A stretch of DNA of 64,000 nt from Aquaticitalea lipolytica (GTDB lineage Bacteria > Bacteroidota > Bacteroidia > Flavobacteriales > Flavobacteriaceae): positions 62,001 through 126,000 of the forward strand of contig NZ_BMIC01000004.1 of the NCBI RefSeq assembly GCF_014641635.1. Reading direction: 5' to 3'. A model generated the notes under the pieces. The model was not told where the DNA came from, made no database searches, and saw only the letters and a list, made by a program, of their open reading frames with translations. A program made the translations under genes and the position numbers. Shown one piece after another: positions 8,913 to 17,636 of the stretch (position 1 is the first letter of the stretch; each line of letters starts with the position of its first letter).

Positions 8913-11260
8913 AACGAATTATTAATTACATTAAACGTCACAAAATCAAATCTACCATTGTATTTATACTTCTGGTAATTTACTATTTCTCATTGCCAAG
9001 GCAACTTTTTAAAGACCCAACAGCAACTGTTATTACAAGTTCTAATAATGAATTGCTTGGTGCTATGATTGCTAAAGATGGTCAATGGCGATTTCCTCAT
9101 AATGATAGTATTCCTGACAAGTTTAAAACATGCATTATTCAATTTGAAGATGAATATTTTTATAAGCATCCTGGTTTTAATCCTGTTTCAATATTTAAAG
9201 CGCTTCGAGATAATATAAGTTCTGGAGATGTAAAACGTGGTGGTAGTACATTAACACAGCAAGTTGTTAGGTTATCAAGAAAAGGTCAATCACGAACCTA
9301 TTTTGAAAAATTTAAAGAACTCATTTTGGCAACTCGATTAGAATTTAGAGCCTCAAAAGAAAAAATCTTGTCTTATTACAGTAGTAATGCACCTTTTGGA
9401 GGTAATGTTGTTGGTTTAGATGCCGCTTCGTGGCGTTATTTTAATAGAGAAGCCAACGAGTTGTCTTGGGCAGAAAGCGCAACACTTGCTGTATTACCAA
9501 ATGCTCCAAGTCTTATTTATCCAGGTAAAAATCAAGAACGACTATTAACTAAACGAAACACATTACTAAAAAAACTGCTTCAAAATAAAATCATTGACTC
9601 GTTAACTTATGATTTGTCTATTGCTGAAGAGCTACCTCAAAAGCCATATGCATTGCCACAAATTGCGCCTCATTTACTGCAAAAAGTAACACAATCATAC
9701 TATGGAAAACGAATAAAAACAACACTTAAAAAATCACTCCAAGAGCAAACCAACAGGATTGTGAGCAATCATTACAATCAATTAAGTCAGAATGAAATTT
9801 ACAATATTGCTGTTTTAGTATTAGATGTAAAAACCCGAAAAGTCTTAGCTTATGTAGGTAATTCACCAACAGATAATGAACATCAAAAAGATGTCGATGT
9901 GATTGATAAGCCCAGAAGCACAGGCAGTATTTTAAAACCTTTTTTATATGCTGCTATGTTAGATGCTGGCGATATTCTGCCAAACACATTAGTCGCAGAT
10001 GTGCCTTCACAATTTGGAAGTTATAACCCAGAAAATTTTGATAAAGAGTATGATGGCGCTGTTCCTGCAAGTAGAGCGTTATCACGTTCGTTAAATGTTC
10101 CTGCTGTGAGACTATTGCAGGAGTTCGGATTAGATCGTTTTCATCATTATTTAGAGGCTTTAAAACTCAAAGATTTAAAATACAATGCTAATCATTATGG
10201 TTTATCACTTATTCTTGGAGGTGCAGAAAGTAACCTTTGGGATTTATGTAAAAGCTACGCTGCTTTGTCTTCTACTTTAAATCATTTTAATGATACATCA
10301 AGTGAATATTTTACAAACGAATTTTGTGAGCCCACTTTTTTAGCTGATAATGATATCGATTTTGGTAAAAAAACCTCTGAAAAAACACTTTTTGATGCTG
10401 CATCAATTTATCTAACTTATGAAAGTTTAAAAAATGTTAACAGACCTGAAGGTGATGAAAATTGGGAGTTTTTTGATAGTTCTAAACAAATTGCCTGGAA
10501 AACAGGTACTAGCTTTGGCTTTAGAGATGCTTGGGCAATAGGTACAACAAAAGATTATGTAATTGGAGTATGGGTTGGTAATGCAGATGGCGAAGGCAGA
10601 CCAGGTTTAGTTGGAGTGCAAACAGCAGCTCCAATTTTATTTGATGTTTTTGATGTGTTGCCAAATAGTAATTGGTTTTCTAAACCGTTTGATGAAATGC
10701 AGGAAGTAGATATTTGTACCAAAAGTGGCTATAGAGCCTCGGTAAACTGTGAAGAAAAAGAGCAAAAATTTATTCAGTTAAGCGGATTGAAAACTCAGCC
10801 TTGTCCTTATCATGTATTAGTTCATTTGGATAGAAATGAACAATATCAAGTGAATTCTTCTTGTGAAGATTTAGGGAATATTACTCATAAAACTTGGTTT
10901 GTATTACCACCATTAATGGAATATTATTACAAGTCTAAAAATCCATTTTATAAGTCATTACCTCAATTTAGAAGTGATTGTTTAGGTGACAATGCTATTA
11001 GCATGCAGTTTATATATCCGAAGGAAAATAACTCTATTTTTTTACCTAAAGATTTTGATGGAAAGCGAAACGAATTGATCTTAAAAATAGCACATTCTAA
11101 ACCAGAAACTATTGTATTTTGGTATATAAATGAAACCTTTGTTGGAACCACAAAAGATATTCATGATATGGCAATCATTCCAAAACAAGGCAAACATTGG
11201 ATTACTGTAGTTGATGAGTTTGGTAATGAAGCGAAGCGACAAATTGAGATTTCTCAATAA
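8909..11260 (+). CDS. pbpC: Penicillin-binding protein 1C (bifunctional glycosyltransferase/transpeptidase)
   Basis: A 783-residue inner-membrane peptidoglycan synthase. A signal anchor covers about residues 12-29. The GT51 glycosyltransferase domain (about 40-230) has the catalytic Glu80 in FEDEYFYKHPG and the RGGSTLTQQ motif. The transpeptidase domain has the nucleophile in GSILKPF (Ser near 340), SLN in RALSRSLNVP, and KTGTSFG near residue 531. The C-terminal PBP1C-specific domain ends with KHWITVVDEFGNE. The only sensible start is TTG 8909, overlapping the previous stop (TTGA), since the first internal ATG would delete the membrane anchor. It polymerises and cross-links glycan strands, and in proteobacteria pbpC is linked to an alpha-2-macroglobulin gene, as here. 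Confidence 0.93.
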   Translation: MKRIINYIKRHKIKSTIVFILLVIYYFSLPRQLFKDPTATVITSSNNELLGAMIAKDGQWRFPHNDSIPDKFKTCIIQFEDEYFYKHPGFNPVSIFKALRDNISSGDVKRGGSTLTQQVVRLSRKGQSRTYFEKFKELILATRLEFRASKEKILSYYSSNAPFGGNVVGLDAASWRYFNREANELSWAESATLAVLPNAPSLIYPGKNQERLLTKRNTLLKKLLQNKIIDSLTYDLSIAEELPQKPYALPQIAPHLLQKVTQSYYGKRIKTTLKKSLQEQTNRIVSNHYNQLSQNEIYNIAVLVLDVKTRKVLAYVGNSPTDNEHQKDVDVIDKPRSTGSILKPFLYAAMLDAGDILPNTLVADVPSQFGSYNPENFDKEYDGAVPASRALSRSLNVPAVRLLQEFGLDRFHHYLEALKLKDLKYNANHYGLSLILGGAESNLWDLCKSYAALSSTLNHFNDTSSEYFTNEFCEPTFLADNDIDFGKKTSEKTLFDAASIYLTYESLKNVNRPEGDENWEFFDSSKQIAWKTGTSFGFRDAWAIGTTKDYVIGVWVGNADGEGRPGLVGVQTAAPILFDVFDVLPNSNWFSKPFDEMQEVDICTKSGYRASVNCEEKEQKFIQLSGLKTQPCPYHVLVHLDRNEQYQVNSSCEDLGNITHKTWFVLPPLMEYYYKSKNPFYKSLPQFRSDCLGDNAISMQFIYPKENNSIFLPKDFDGKRNELILKIAHSKPETIVFWYINETFVGTTKDIHDMAIIPKQGKHWITVVDEFGNEAKRQIEISQ

Positions 11261-11286
11261 TTATAAAGTTGAACCTTTAAAATTAG

Positions 11287-11294
11287 TATTTTTG
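11287..11294 (+). promoter_or_regulatory. Bacteroidota -7 box for the 11321 gene
   Basis: TATTTTTG matches TAnnTTTG exactly and lies 26 bp before the start codon. A TTG at 11269-11271 is a possible -33 element, but its 15-bp spacing is short. Confidence 0.5.
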
Positions 11295-11320
11295 TTTTCT
11301 AACCTTTCAAACACACATTT

Positions 11321-11755
11321 ATGTATAGTACAATACAATTTCTACATTCTTATTGGGCTTATCTTGTCCTAACCATTTTAGTATTAGCAACCTTTAATGC
11401 GCTTATTAAGTTTTTTGGCAATAAAGAATTTCAGGCTAATGATTTTAGAATTTCATTGTTTGCATTAATTGTAACTCATATTCAATTGCTTTTAGGATTG
11501 ATTCTTTATTTTGTCTCTCCTTTTGGATTGAAAAATATAACGGCAAACGGAATGGGAGGATTGGATTCTTTTTCAAGGTTATTGGCCGTAGAACATCCTT
11601 TTGTTGGAATATTAGCAGTTGTACTTATCACTATTGGTTATTCTAAACACAAAAAGAAACTAACTTCAAGACCTAAATTTAAAGTCTTATCCATTTTTTA
11701 TACGCTTGGTTTAATTTTGGTTTTATCAAGAATTCCATGGAGTAATTGGTTTTAG
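11321..11755 (+). CDS. Small four-helix integral membrane protein, function unknown
   Basis: A 144-residue membrane protein with four predicted transmembrane segments (about 10-28, 45-65, 88-106, 122-139). It has histidines near membrane borders (LHSYWAY, THIQLLLGLI, EHPFVG) that are reminiscent of heme-binding or proton-carrying helices, but no recognised cytochrome motif. Homologues are, to my recollection, common in Flavobacteriia and lack an experimental role. It has its own promoter box and is followed by a strong terminator, so it is probably monocistronic. Confidence 0.75.
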   Translation: MYSTIQFLHSYWAYLVLTILVLATFNALIKFFGNKEFQANDFRISLFALIVTHIQLLLGLILYFVSPFGLKNITANGMGGLDSFSRLLAVEHPFVGILAVVLITIGYSKHKKKLTSRPKFKVLSIFYTLGLILVLSRIPWSNWF

Positions 11756-11766
11756 AGAATAAAAAA

Positions 11767-11794
11767 GGCGCAAATGTTTATTTGCGCCTTTTTT
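11767..11794. terminator. Bidirectional rho-independent terminator
   Basis: A perfect 9-bp stem GGCGCAAAT/ATTTGCGCC with a 4-base loop, flanked by an A-run and a T-run. It sits between convergent genes (the membrane protein and the nuclease) and can stop both. Confidence 0.9.
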
Positions 11795-11809
11795 ATTTAA
11801 TTGAATATT

Positions 11810-12865
11810 TTATTCTTTAACCTCTCTTAGTAGATAAATATACACTGGAAAGTGATCACTAAACCCATCAGTAAATCCACCATCAGACCAGCTTCTAAAT
11901 GGGTAGCCTTTCCATCTACCTCTTTTGGTTGTTAAGTAGTATTTGTTATAAATAGCTGCTTTATACAATCTGAAAGAACTAAAATCTTTTTCTAAAAATG
12001 GTTTTGTTACTAAAATTTGATCAAATAAACTCCATGCATCTCTATAAGCAGTAGTACCTAAACCATCTTTATAAAAATTTTCGTAAGGATTATAAATTCC
12101 TTTAATATCTACTTCTTCTTTTTCTGCTTTTGCTTTTAATACCTCCTTAACACTTTCATTAGTTGGGTCGTCATTTAAATCTCCCATTGTAATTATCTTA
12201 GCATAAGGATCAATTACTTGTAAAGAATCTATGATATGCTTATTGAGTTTTGCCGCAGCAACTCGTTTAGATCTACTTCTTGCTTCACCTCCACTTCGTG
12301 ATGGCCAGTGGCTAACTATAACATGTATTATTTCTCCATCTAATTTTCCAGTGACTAACAATTGATCTCGAGTATAAACTCTGTCTCGAGTATAATCATC
12401 GTAAATTTTTAATTCATGAGAACTTGTGCTAATTGGAGTAAATAATGCTTTTTGATATAAGAGAGCAACATCAATACCTCTAGCGTCAGGCGAATTATAG
12501 TGTATTATACCATAGTCTTTATCCAGTAATTGTGGGTCATTAGCCAAATCTACTAACACTTCTCTATTTTCAACTTCAGAAACACCAATTATTGCAGGTG
12601 CATTTTTAGCAAAATCAGCACCAACATCAGCTATAACTCTAGCCATATTCTTCACCTTTTTATTATAAGCGTCCTGTCTGTTAGTATTCATTTCCATAAT
12701 CGGACTTGCTTCATCAAACTTAGTAACATCATTAATGGTATCAAATAGGTTTTCTAAATTGTAAAATGCAACAGTATGTATTTTAAATTTTTTTGCTTCT
12801 TGTGACCACATGTTAAAAACAAGGAGTAAAAAAAGTACTAATTGTAATTGTTTAAGCGATTTCAT
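11810..12865 (-). CDS. Secreted endonuclease/exonuclease/phosphatase (EEP) family protein
   Basis: A 351-residue protein with a signal peptide ending near residue 21 (MWSQ). EEP catalytic motifs are all present: YNLENLFD (35-42), SEVEN (metal-binding Glu), RGIDVALLY, the catalytic His in SHWPSR, GDLNDDPTN, and the terminal SDHFPVYI containing the Asp-His pair. This magnesium-dependent fold cleaves nucleic-acid or phosphate ester bonds. Export puts the activity in the periplasm or outside the cell. It is divergent from a TonB receptor and DUF5689 lipoprotein pair, which suggests extracellular nucleic acid breakdown coupled to uptake. A second EEP paralogue without a signal peptide lies at 25379-26326. 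Confidence 0.88.
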   Translation of the reverse strand: MKSLKQLQLVLFLLLVFNMWSQEAKKFKIHTVAFYNLENLFDTINDVTKFDEASPIMEMNTNRQDAYNKKVKNMARVIADVGADFAKNAPAIIGVSEVENREVLVDLANDPQLLDKDYGIIHYNSPDARGIDVALLYQKALFTPISTSSHELKIYDDYTRDRVYTRDQLLVTGKLDGEIIHVIVSHWPSRSGGEARSRSKRVAAAKLNKHIIDSLQVIDPYAKIITMGDLNDDPTNESVKEVLKAKAEKEEVDIKGIYNPYENFYKDGLGTTAYRDAWSLFDQILVTKPFLEKDFSSFRLYKAAIYNKYYLTTKRGRWKGYPFRSWSDGGFTDGFSDHFPVYIYLLREVKE

Positions 12866-12909
12866 TTTTTGTATATTATTTTTATGTTATGTTAATACAA
12901 ATGTTACGC

Positions 12910-12917
12910 CAAAAGTA
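12910..12917 (-). promoter_or_regulatory. -7 box for the secreted EEP gene
   Basis: CAAAAGTA on the plus strand reads TACTTTTG on the minus strand, a full match to TAnnTTTG, 45 bp upstream of the start codon. Confidence 0.55.
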
Positions 12918-12919
12918 GA

Positions 12920-12934
12920 TATTTATTATAAATA
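12920..12934. promoter_or_regulatory. 15-bp palindrome between divergent -7 boxes
   Basis: TATTTATTATAAATA is a perfect palindrome around a central base. It sits midway between the two divergent -7 boxes (12910-12917 and 12938-12945), where a bound regulator would affect both promoters. It is composed only of A and T, so chance is not excluded. Confidence 0.4.
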
Positions 12935-12937
12935 ATG

Positions 12938-12945
12938 TAAATTTG
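12938..12945 (+). promoter_or_regulatory. -7 box for the TonB receptor operon
   Basis: TAAATTTG matches TAnnTTTG and lies 55 bp before the receptor start codon, implying a leader of about 50 nt. No clear -33 TTG is seen. Confidence 0.55.
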
Positions 12946-13000
12946 CAAGCCTTAAATAATTATTATTTAACGGTTAAGACTATTAACTTTAAAATTAAAT

Positions 13001-15769
13001 ATGAAAAAAAGTATTTTAATTTACTTATTTGTAATTTTTTCAGCCTTTACATCATTAGCTCAAGAAACTGTTGTAAAGGGAAGTGTTTTAGACGCTGTTA
13101 CCAATAATCCAATTCCTGGCGTTACAATTACTATAGAAGAAACTTTTCAATCAACTCAAACAGATGCTTTAGGTGAATTTAGCTTTACAACAAATGTACC
13201 TTTAGGAGAACAGGTTTTATTGGTAGAAAAAGTAGGCTTTGTCACTAAACGATATCCTATAGTTGTAAACGAAGGAAAAACTGTTGACATTAGTGGTATG
13301 GTATTAGATATAGATATTTCTGATACTGCAGATCAATTTACCATCAGTTTAAGTGATGATGAATTAAATGACGATACTGGTGGCGCAGATAATATTTCTG
13401 GATTACTACAGTCATCTCAAGATGTGTTTCAGAACACAGCTGCGTTTGAATTTAGTTCTTCATTTTTTAATGTAAGAGGACTAGACTCTGAAAATGGTGC
13501 TGTTTTAATTAATGGTATTGACATGAACAAGCTTTACAATGGTCGCCCACAATGGAGTGATTGGGGAGGGTTAAACGATGTTGTTAGAAACCAAGAATTA
13601 TCAGTTGGTATGTCGCCTTCAAATTATACTTTTGGAGGTATTTTAGGAACAACCAATATTAATGTTAGAGCTTCTCAATACAGAAAAGGAGGACGCCTAA
13701 CTTATTCTTCAACAAACAGAAGTTACACAAACCGTCTACTTGCAAGCTATGCTACTGGAATGATGGAAGGTGGCTGGTCATTTGTTGCTGCTATAGGAAG
13801 ACGCTGGGGAGAAGAAGGTTTTCAAGACGCAACTTTATATGATTCAAATTCATTTTTTGCTTCTATCGAGAAAAAAATAGGAGAAAGTCACAGTATAAAT
13901 TTCACATCTATTTATGCTCCTAACAGGAGAGGTAAATCTTCGCCTAATACACAAGAGGTTTATGATTTAAAAGGTATAAAATATAATGAATATTGGGGAT
14001 GGTATGATGGTGAAAAAAGAAACTCACGTATAAAGGAAGTTGAAGAACCAATATTAATGTTAAATCATTTTTGGGACATCAGTTCAAATACTACTTTAAA
14101 TACAAATGTTGCTTATCAATTCGGAAAAATTGGTAATAGCCGTTTAGACAATAATGGTCAGCGCTTAAATGAAGATGGTATCCCTGTTGGTGGTGGTGCA
14201 AATCCAAGTCCAGCTTACTATCAAAAACTACCAAGTTACTGGCTAACACCTGCTGCTGGACCAAACTATGAACAAGCCTATTTAAGTGAGCAAGAGTTTT
14301 TAAATGATGGACAAATAGATTGGAATAGTTTATATCAAACAAACCTTGAAAATACAGGTAATTATTCAACTTATATACTTTATGAAGATAGAAATGATGA
14401 CAAACAGTTTACTGCAAATTCTATCTTAACAACCTATTTAAACGACAACATTACTTTAAATGGTTCATTAAATTACAGCCGTTTAAAATCTGAAAATTTT
14501 GCAGAAATTATCGACCTTTTAGGTGGTAATGGGTTTTTAAATGTAGACTCTTTTGATGGTTTTCAATTTGATTTGCAAAACCCAAATAGAATTGCATTAG
14601 AAGGCGATAGATTTAGATATAATTTTAATCTCTATGCAGATGTGCTTTCTGGTTTTGCTCAAGGACAATTTAAATACAATAAAGTAGATTTTTATGCTTC
14701 AGCAAGTGTAACTAATACTCAATACCAAAGAGAGGGATTATATCAAAATGGTGCTTACGAAGACAACTCTTTAGGTAAAGGTGAAAAACTATCATTTACT
14801 GGTATTGCTACAAAAGCAGGTTTAACTTATAAGCTAACAGGAAAACACTTGTTTGATATAAATGCAGCTTACATAACTAGAGCTCCTTCATTAAGAAATA
14901 CCTATTCAAATTCTAGAGAAAATCATAATATAGTAAGTGATATTACAGAAGAAAAAGTTAGCTCTGTAGATGCAAGCTATATTTTTCGCTCTTCAATTGT
15001 AAAAGCTAAATTAACAGGTTACTTCACTAAAATTGAAGATGCTAATGAAATTTCATTTTTCTATGCTGATGGTATTGGCGGAGACAATACTGCTTTTGTT
15101 CAAGAGATTTTACAAGGTATTGACAAAAAACATTTTGGTGGTGAGTTTGGTATTGAAGCTCAAGTAACACCAACAATTAAATTGAAAGGTGTTGCTGCTG
15201 TTGGTCAATTTACTTACGATAATAACCCTAATCTTTACTTAACGTCTTCTGATTTTGATGGAGGAAGAAGAGATGTTGGTGAAGCAAGCTTGAAAGATTA
15301 TAAATTGGCAGGTGGTCCTCAAACGGCTTACTCTGTTGGTTTTGAATATCGTGATCCAGATTATTGGTGGTTTGGAGCAACGGCAAACTTTTTCGACAAT
15401 ACTTATATAGATGTGAGCCCTTTAACAAGAACTAGTAATTTTTATCAAGATTCTGATGGGTTACCATTTAATGACTATGATGAAGATTTAGCAAGACAGT
15501 TATTAAAACAAGAAAAATTTGATAATTATATGATTGTAAACCTTGTTGGTGGAAAATCATGGAAAATTGATGACTACTTTGTTGGCTTTTTTGCGAGTGT
15601 AAACAATCTATTAGATGTTGTTCATAAAACTGGTGGATTTGAACAAGGAAGAAACGCAAATTACAGACAATTACGAGATGACACAAGTAATGATACTCCT
15701 GTATTTGGTTCAAAATATTGGTATGGTAGAGGAACGTCTTACTTTGTAAATGTTTATTTTAGATTTTAA
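13001..15769 (+). CDS. TonB-dependent outer membrane receptor with carboxypeptidase-regulatory-like domain
   Basis: A 922-residue outer membrane protein with a signal peptide (cleavage near LAQE, residue 21). A carboxypeptidase-regulatory-like beta-sandwich follows (about 22-110; VVKGSVLDAVTNNPIPGVTI). The plug domain spans about 130-235 (FNVRGLDSENGAVLINGIDM) and a 22-strand barrel ends in the aromatic VNVYFRF. Such receptors import large substrates using TonB-ExbBD energy. It lacks an N-terminal STN signalling domain. A lipoprotein gene follows 12 bp downstream, probably its surface partner, and a secreted nuclease gene is divergent upstream. The substrate is inferred, not shown: oligonucleotides or a phosphate-containing breakdown product. 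Confidence 0.9.
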   Translation: MKKSILIYLFVIFSAFTSLAQETVVKGSVLDAVTNNPIPGVTITIEETFQSTQTDALGEFSFTTNVPLGEQVLLVEKVGFVTKRYPIVVNEGKTVDISGMVLDIDISDTADQFTISLSDDELNDDTGGADNISGLLQSSQDVFQNTAAFEFSSSFFNVRGLDSENGAVLINGIDMNKLYNGRPQWSDWGGLNDVVRNQELSVGMSPSNYTFGGILGTTNINVRASQYRKGGRLTYSSTNRSYTNRLLASYATGMMEGGWSFVAAIGRRWGEEGFQDATLYDSNSFFASIEKKIGESHSINFTSIYAPNRRGKSSPNTQEVYDLKGIKYNEYWGWYDGEKRNSRIKEVEEPILMLNHFWDISSNTTLNTNVAYQFGKIGNSRLDNNGQRLNEDGIPVGGGANPSPAYYQKLPSYWLTPAAGPNYEQAYLSEQEFLNDGQIDWNSLYQTNLENTGNYSTYILYEDRNDDKQFTANSILTTYLNDNITLNGSLNYSRLKSENFAEIIDLLGGNGFLNVDSFDGFQFDLQNPNRIALEGDRFRYNFNLYADVLSGFAQGQFKYNKVDFYASASVTNTQYQREGLYQNGAYEDNSLGKGEKLSFTGIATKAGLTYKLTGKHLFDINAAYITRAPSLRNTYSNSRENHNIVSDITEEKVSSVDASYIFRSSIVKAKLTGYFTKIEDANEISFFYADGIGGDNTAFVQEILQGIDKKHFGGEFGIEAQVTPTIKLKGVAAVGQFTYDNNPNLYLTSSDFDGGRRDVGEASLKDYKLAGGPQTAYSVGFEYRDPDYWWFGATANFFDNTYIDVSPLTRTSNFYQDSDGLPFNDYDEDLARQLLKQEKFDNYMIVNLVGGKSWKIDDYFVGFFASVNNLLDVVHKTGGFEQGRNANYRQLRDDTSNDTPVFGSKYWYGRGTSYFVNVYFRF

Positions 15770-15805
15770 AAAAAATTAATTATGAAAAATATAATATTAA
15801 AAATT

Positions 15806-17113
15806 ATGAAAACGAATAGAATTTTAAGCCTTATGTCAATTCTATTTTTGGGATTAATAGTTGTATCATGTGTACAAGATGACGACTATAACATTCCAAC
15901 TTTAGAAATTGTAGAACCTAACATTACTGCTAACACTACAATTAGTATTGTAAAAAGTATGTACGCTGGAACTTTAGTAGATTTCACTGAAGCAAGTAAT
16001 GGTGGAGAATTAATTATTGAAGGGTATGTAGTTTCTAATGATGAAGCTGGTAATTTCTATAAAGTATTAGTATTACAAGATGCTCCTGAAAACCCAACTG
16101 CTGCAATACAATTAGATATAGACGTAACTGCATTGTATTCAAAATACAAACCAGGAAGAAAAGTATATGTAAAATTAAACGGATTAGGAATGACTAACCT
16201 AAATGGTGTTTTACATATTGGTAGTATTGAAGGTAATTCAGTTGGAAGAATTTCTGCAACAAATTATGAAGATTATATTATTCGTTCATCTGAAATTACA
16301 ACATTAGTTCCTAAATTAATAACTCCTTCACAATATAATGACAACATGATTAACATGTTAGTTCAATTAGATAATATGCAATTGAGTGGTAGTGAAGTAG
16401 GTCAGCCTTATGCAAATGCAGATGATACATTTACAGTAAACAGAAAGTTGAAAAATTGCGACGATAATTCTGAAACCATTTTAAGAAATAGTGGTTTTGC
16501 TAGTTTTAAAAATGAATTATTTCCTACAGGAAAAGGATCTATCGTAGCTATTTTTAGCAAATACAATTCAGACTATCAGTTATTTATTAGAGATACTGAA
16601 GATGTAGACTTTGAGGGGAATCGTTGTGATCCATTATTTGAAGATTCTTTCTCTGATGGCACATTAAATAAATGGGATCCTTACAGTGTAACAGGTGCTC
16701 AAGTATGGTATTATAATACTTTTGGTAACCCTGCAGATAGTGCTACAATGTCTGGATTTAGTAGTGGAAATCAAACAAATGAAGACTGGTTAATATCAAA
16801 ACCAATTGATATGACAGGAGTTACTTCGGCAACACTAACCTTTCAAACTGTAAAGCGTTATGCAGGTAATGATATTCAAGTGTTTATGTCAACAAACTAT
16901 ACAGGAGGAAACCCTAATACTAATGGTACTTGGACACAATTAACTGCTGCTTTAGATACTAACATTAACAGTTGGTCATCTTGGACAAACTCTGGAGATG
17001 TCGATGTATCTGCTGCTGCTGGAGGAACTTTATTTATAGCTTTTAAATATACATCAACAACTTCTGCTTCATCAACTTGGGAAGTAGACAATGTAGAAGT
17101 AATAAGTAATTAA
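15806..17113 (+). CDS. DUF5689 lipoprotein with C-terminal choice-of-anchor J-like domain
   Basis: A surface-type lipoprotein of 435 residues counted from ATG 15806; an ATG 24 bp earlier (15782) is an alternative. I prefer the inner start because it gives a compact type II signal with lipobox VVSC (Cys22). The DUF5689 region (about 45-275) contains an OB-fold-like stretch (EGYVVSNDEAGNFYKVLVLQD, split as strands, then YKPGRKVYVKLNGLG). The C-terminal part (about 280-435: EDSFSDGTLNKWDP, DWLISKPIDMTG, WEVDNVEV) resembles a choice-of-anchor J jelly roll. It sits 36 bp behind the TonB receptor and is likely its substrate-capturing partner. A terminator follows. Confidence 0.82.
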   Translation: MKTNRILSLMSILFLGLIVVSCVQDDDYNIPTLEIVEPNITANTTISIVKSMYAGTLVDFTEASNGGELIIEGYVVSNDEAGNFYKVLVLQDAPENPTAAIQLDIDVTALYSKYKPGRKVYVKLNGLGMTNLNGVLHIGSIEGNSVGRISATNYEDYIIRSSEITTLVPKLITPSQYNDNMINMLVQLDNMQLSGSEVGQPYANADDTFTVNRKLKNCDDNSETILRNSGFASFKNELFPTGKGSIVAIFSKYNSDYQLFIRDTEDVDFEGNRCDPLFEDSFSDGTLNKWDPYSVTGAQVWYYNTFGNPADSATMSGFSSGNQTNEDWLISKPIDMTGVTSATLTFQTVKRYAGNDIQVFMSTNYTGGNPNTNGTWTQLTAALDTNINSWSSWTNSGDVDVSAAAGGTLFIAFKYTSTTSASSTWEVDNVEVISN

Positions 17114-17140
17114 AAATTATTCTAATAATAAATTTATATT

Positions 17141-17170
17141 TAGAGCCTGCAAATGCAGGCTCTATTTTTT
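17141..17170 (+). terminator. Rho-independent terminator after the receptor/lipoprotein operon
   Basis: A 10-bp stem TAGAGCCTGC/GCAGGCTCTA with an AAAT loop, followed by six T residues. Confidence 0.88.
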
Positions 17171-17184
17171 TAAACAGTATATAT

Positions 17185-17559
17185 ATGTCATTTTTTGATA
17201 CCTTGTTTTTTAATGTTTTTAATTACTATAAAAATAGTCGATTTAAAAAATCGGCAATTAATATTGCTTTATACTATATAACTATTGTACAAGGCTCTTT
17301 ATTACTTCTTTTAGGTGTGTTCTTTTCAGAATTTTTCAACCAAATGAATGTTATTACCATGTCTTCCATTAAAGCGTGGATATTATACGTAATTACTGTT
17401 GTTATTTTACTTTTTAAGAACTGGATTCAGTATAGTGGTAAGAGAAGAAACATACTTAATGCAAAACAAAAAAGAAAATCTGGCTATAGTATTTGGACAT
17501 TGTGGTTAATACCAATTATATGTGTTTTCCTTTCTATACTGATGCTAAAAGTATTTTAA
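17185..17559 (+). CDS. Small membrane protein, function unknown
   Basis: A 124-residue protein with three predicted transmembrane segments (about 30-48, 62-78 and 104-122) and a basic cytoplasmic loop (YSGKRRNILNAKQKRKSG). I do not recognise a family with a known role. It starts only 15 bp after the preceding terminator and ends at a terminator shared with the convergent OmpA gene, so it is probably its own short unit. Confidence 0.65.
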   Translation: MSFFDTLFFNVFNYYKNSRFKKSAINIALYYITIVQGSLLLLLGVFFSEFFNQMNVITMSSIKAWILYVITVVILLFKNWIQYSGKRRNILNAKQKRKSGYSIWTLWLIPIICVFLSILMLKVF

Positions 17560-17565
17560 CAAAAA

Positions 17566-17593
17566 AGCCCTATCAAAGTGATAGAGCTTTTTC
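17566..17593. terminator. Bidirectional terminator between convergent genes
   Basis: A stem AGCCCTATCA/TGATAGAGCT with one C-A mismatch and a 3-base loop, flanked by A and T runs. Confidence 0.75.
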
Positions 17594-17636
17594 AAATTAA
17601 GGTTAGTTAGTTAGTAATTATAGTTGTAATAAATGT

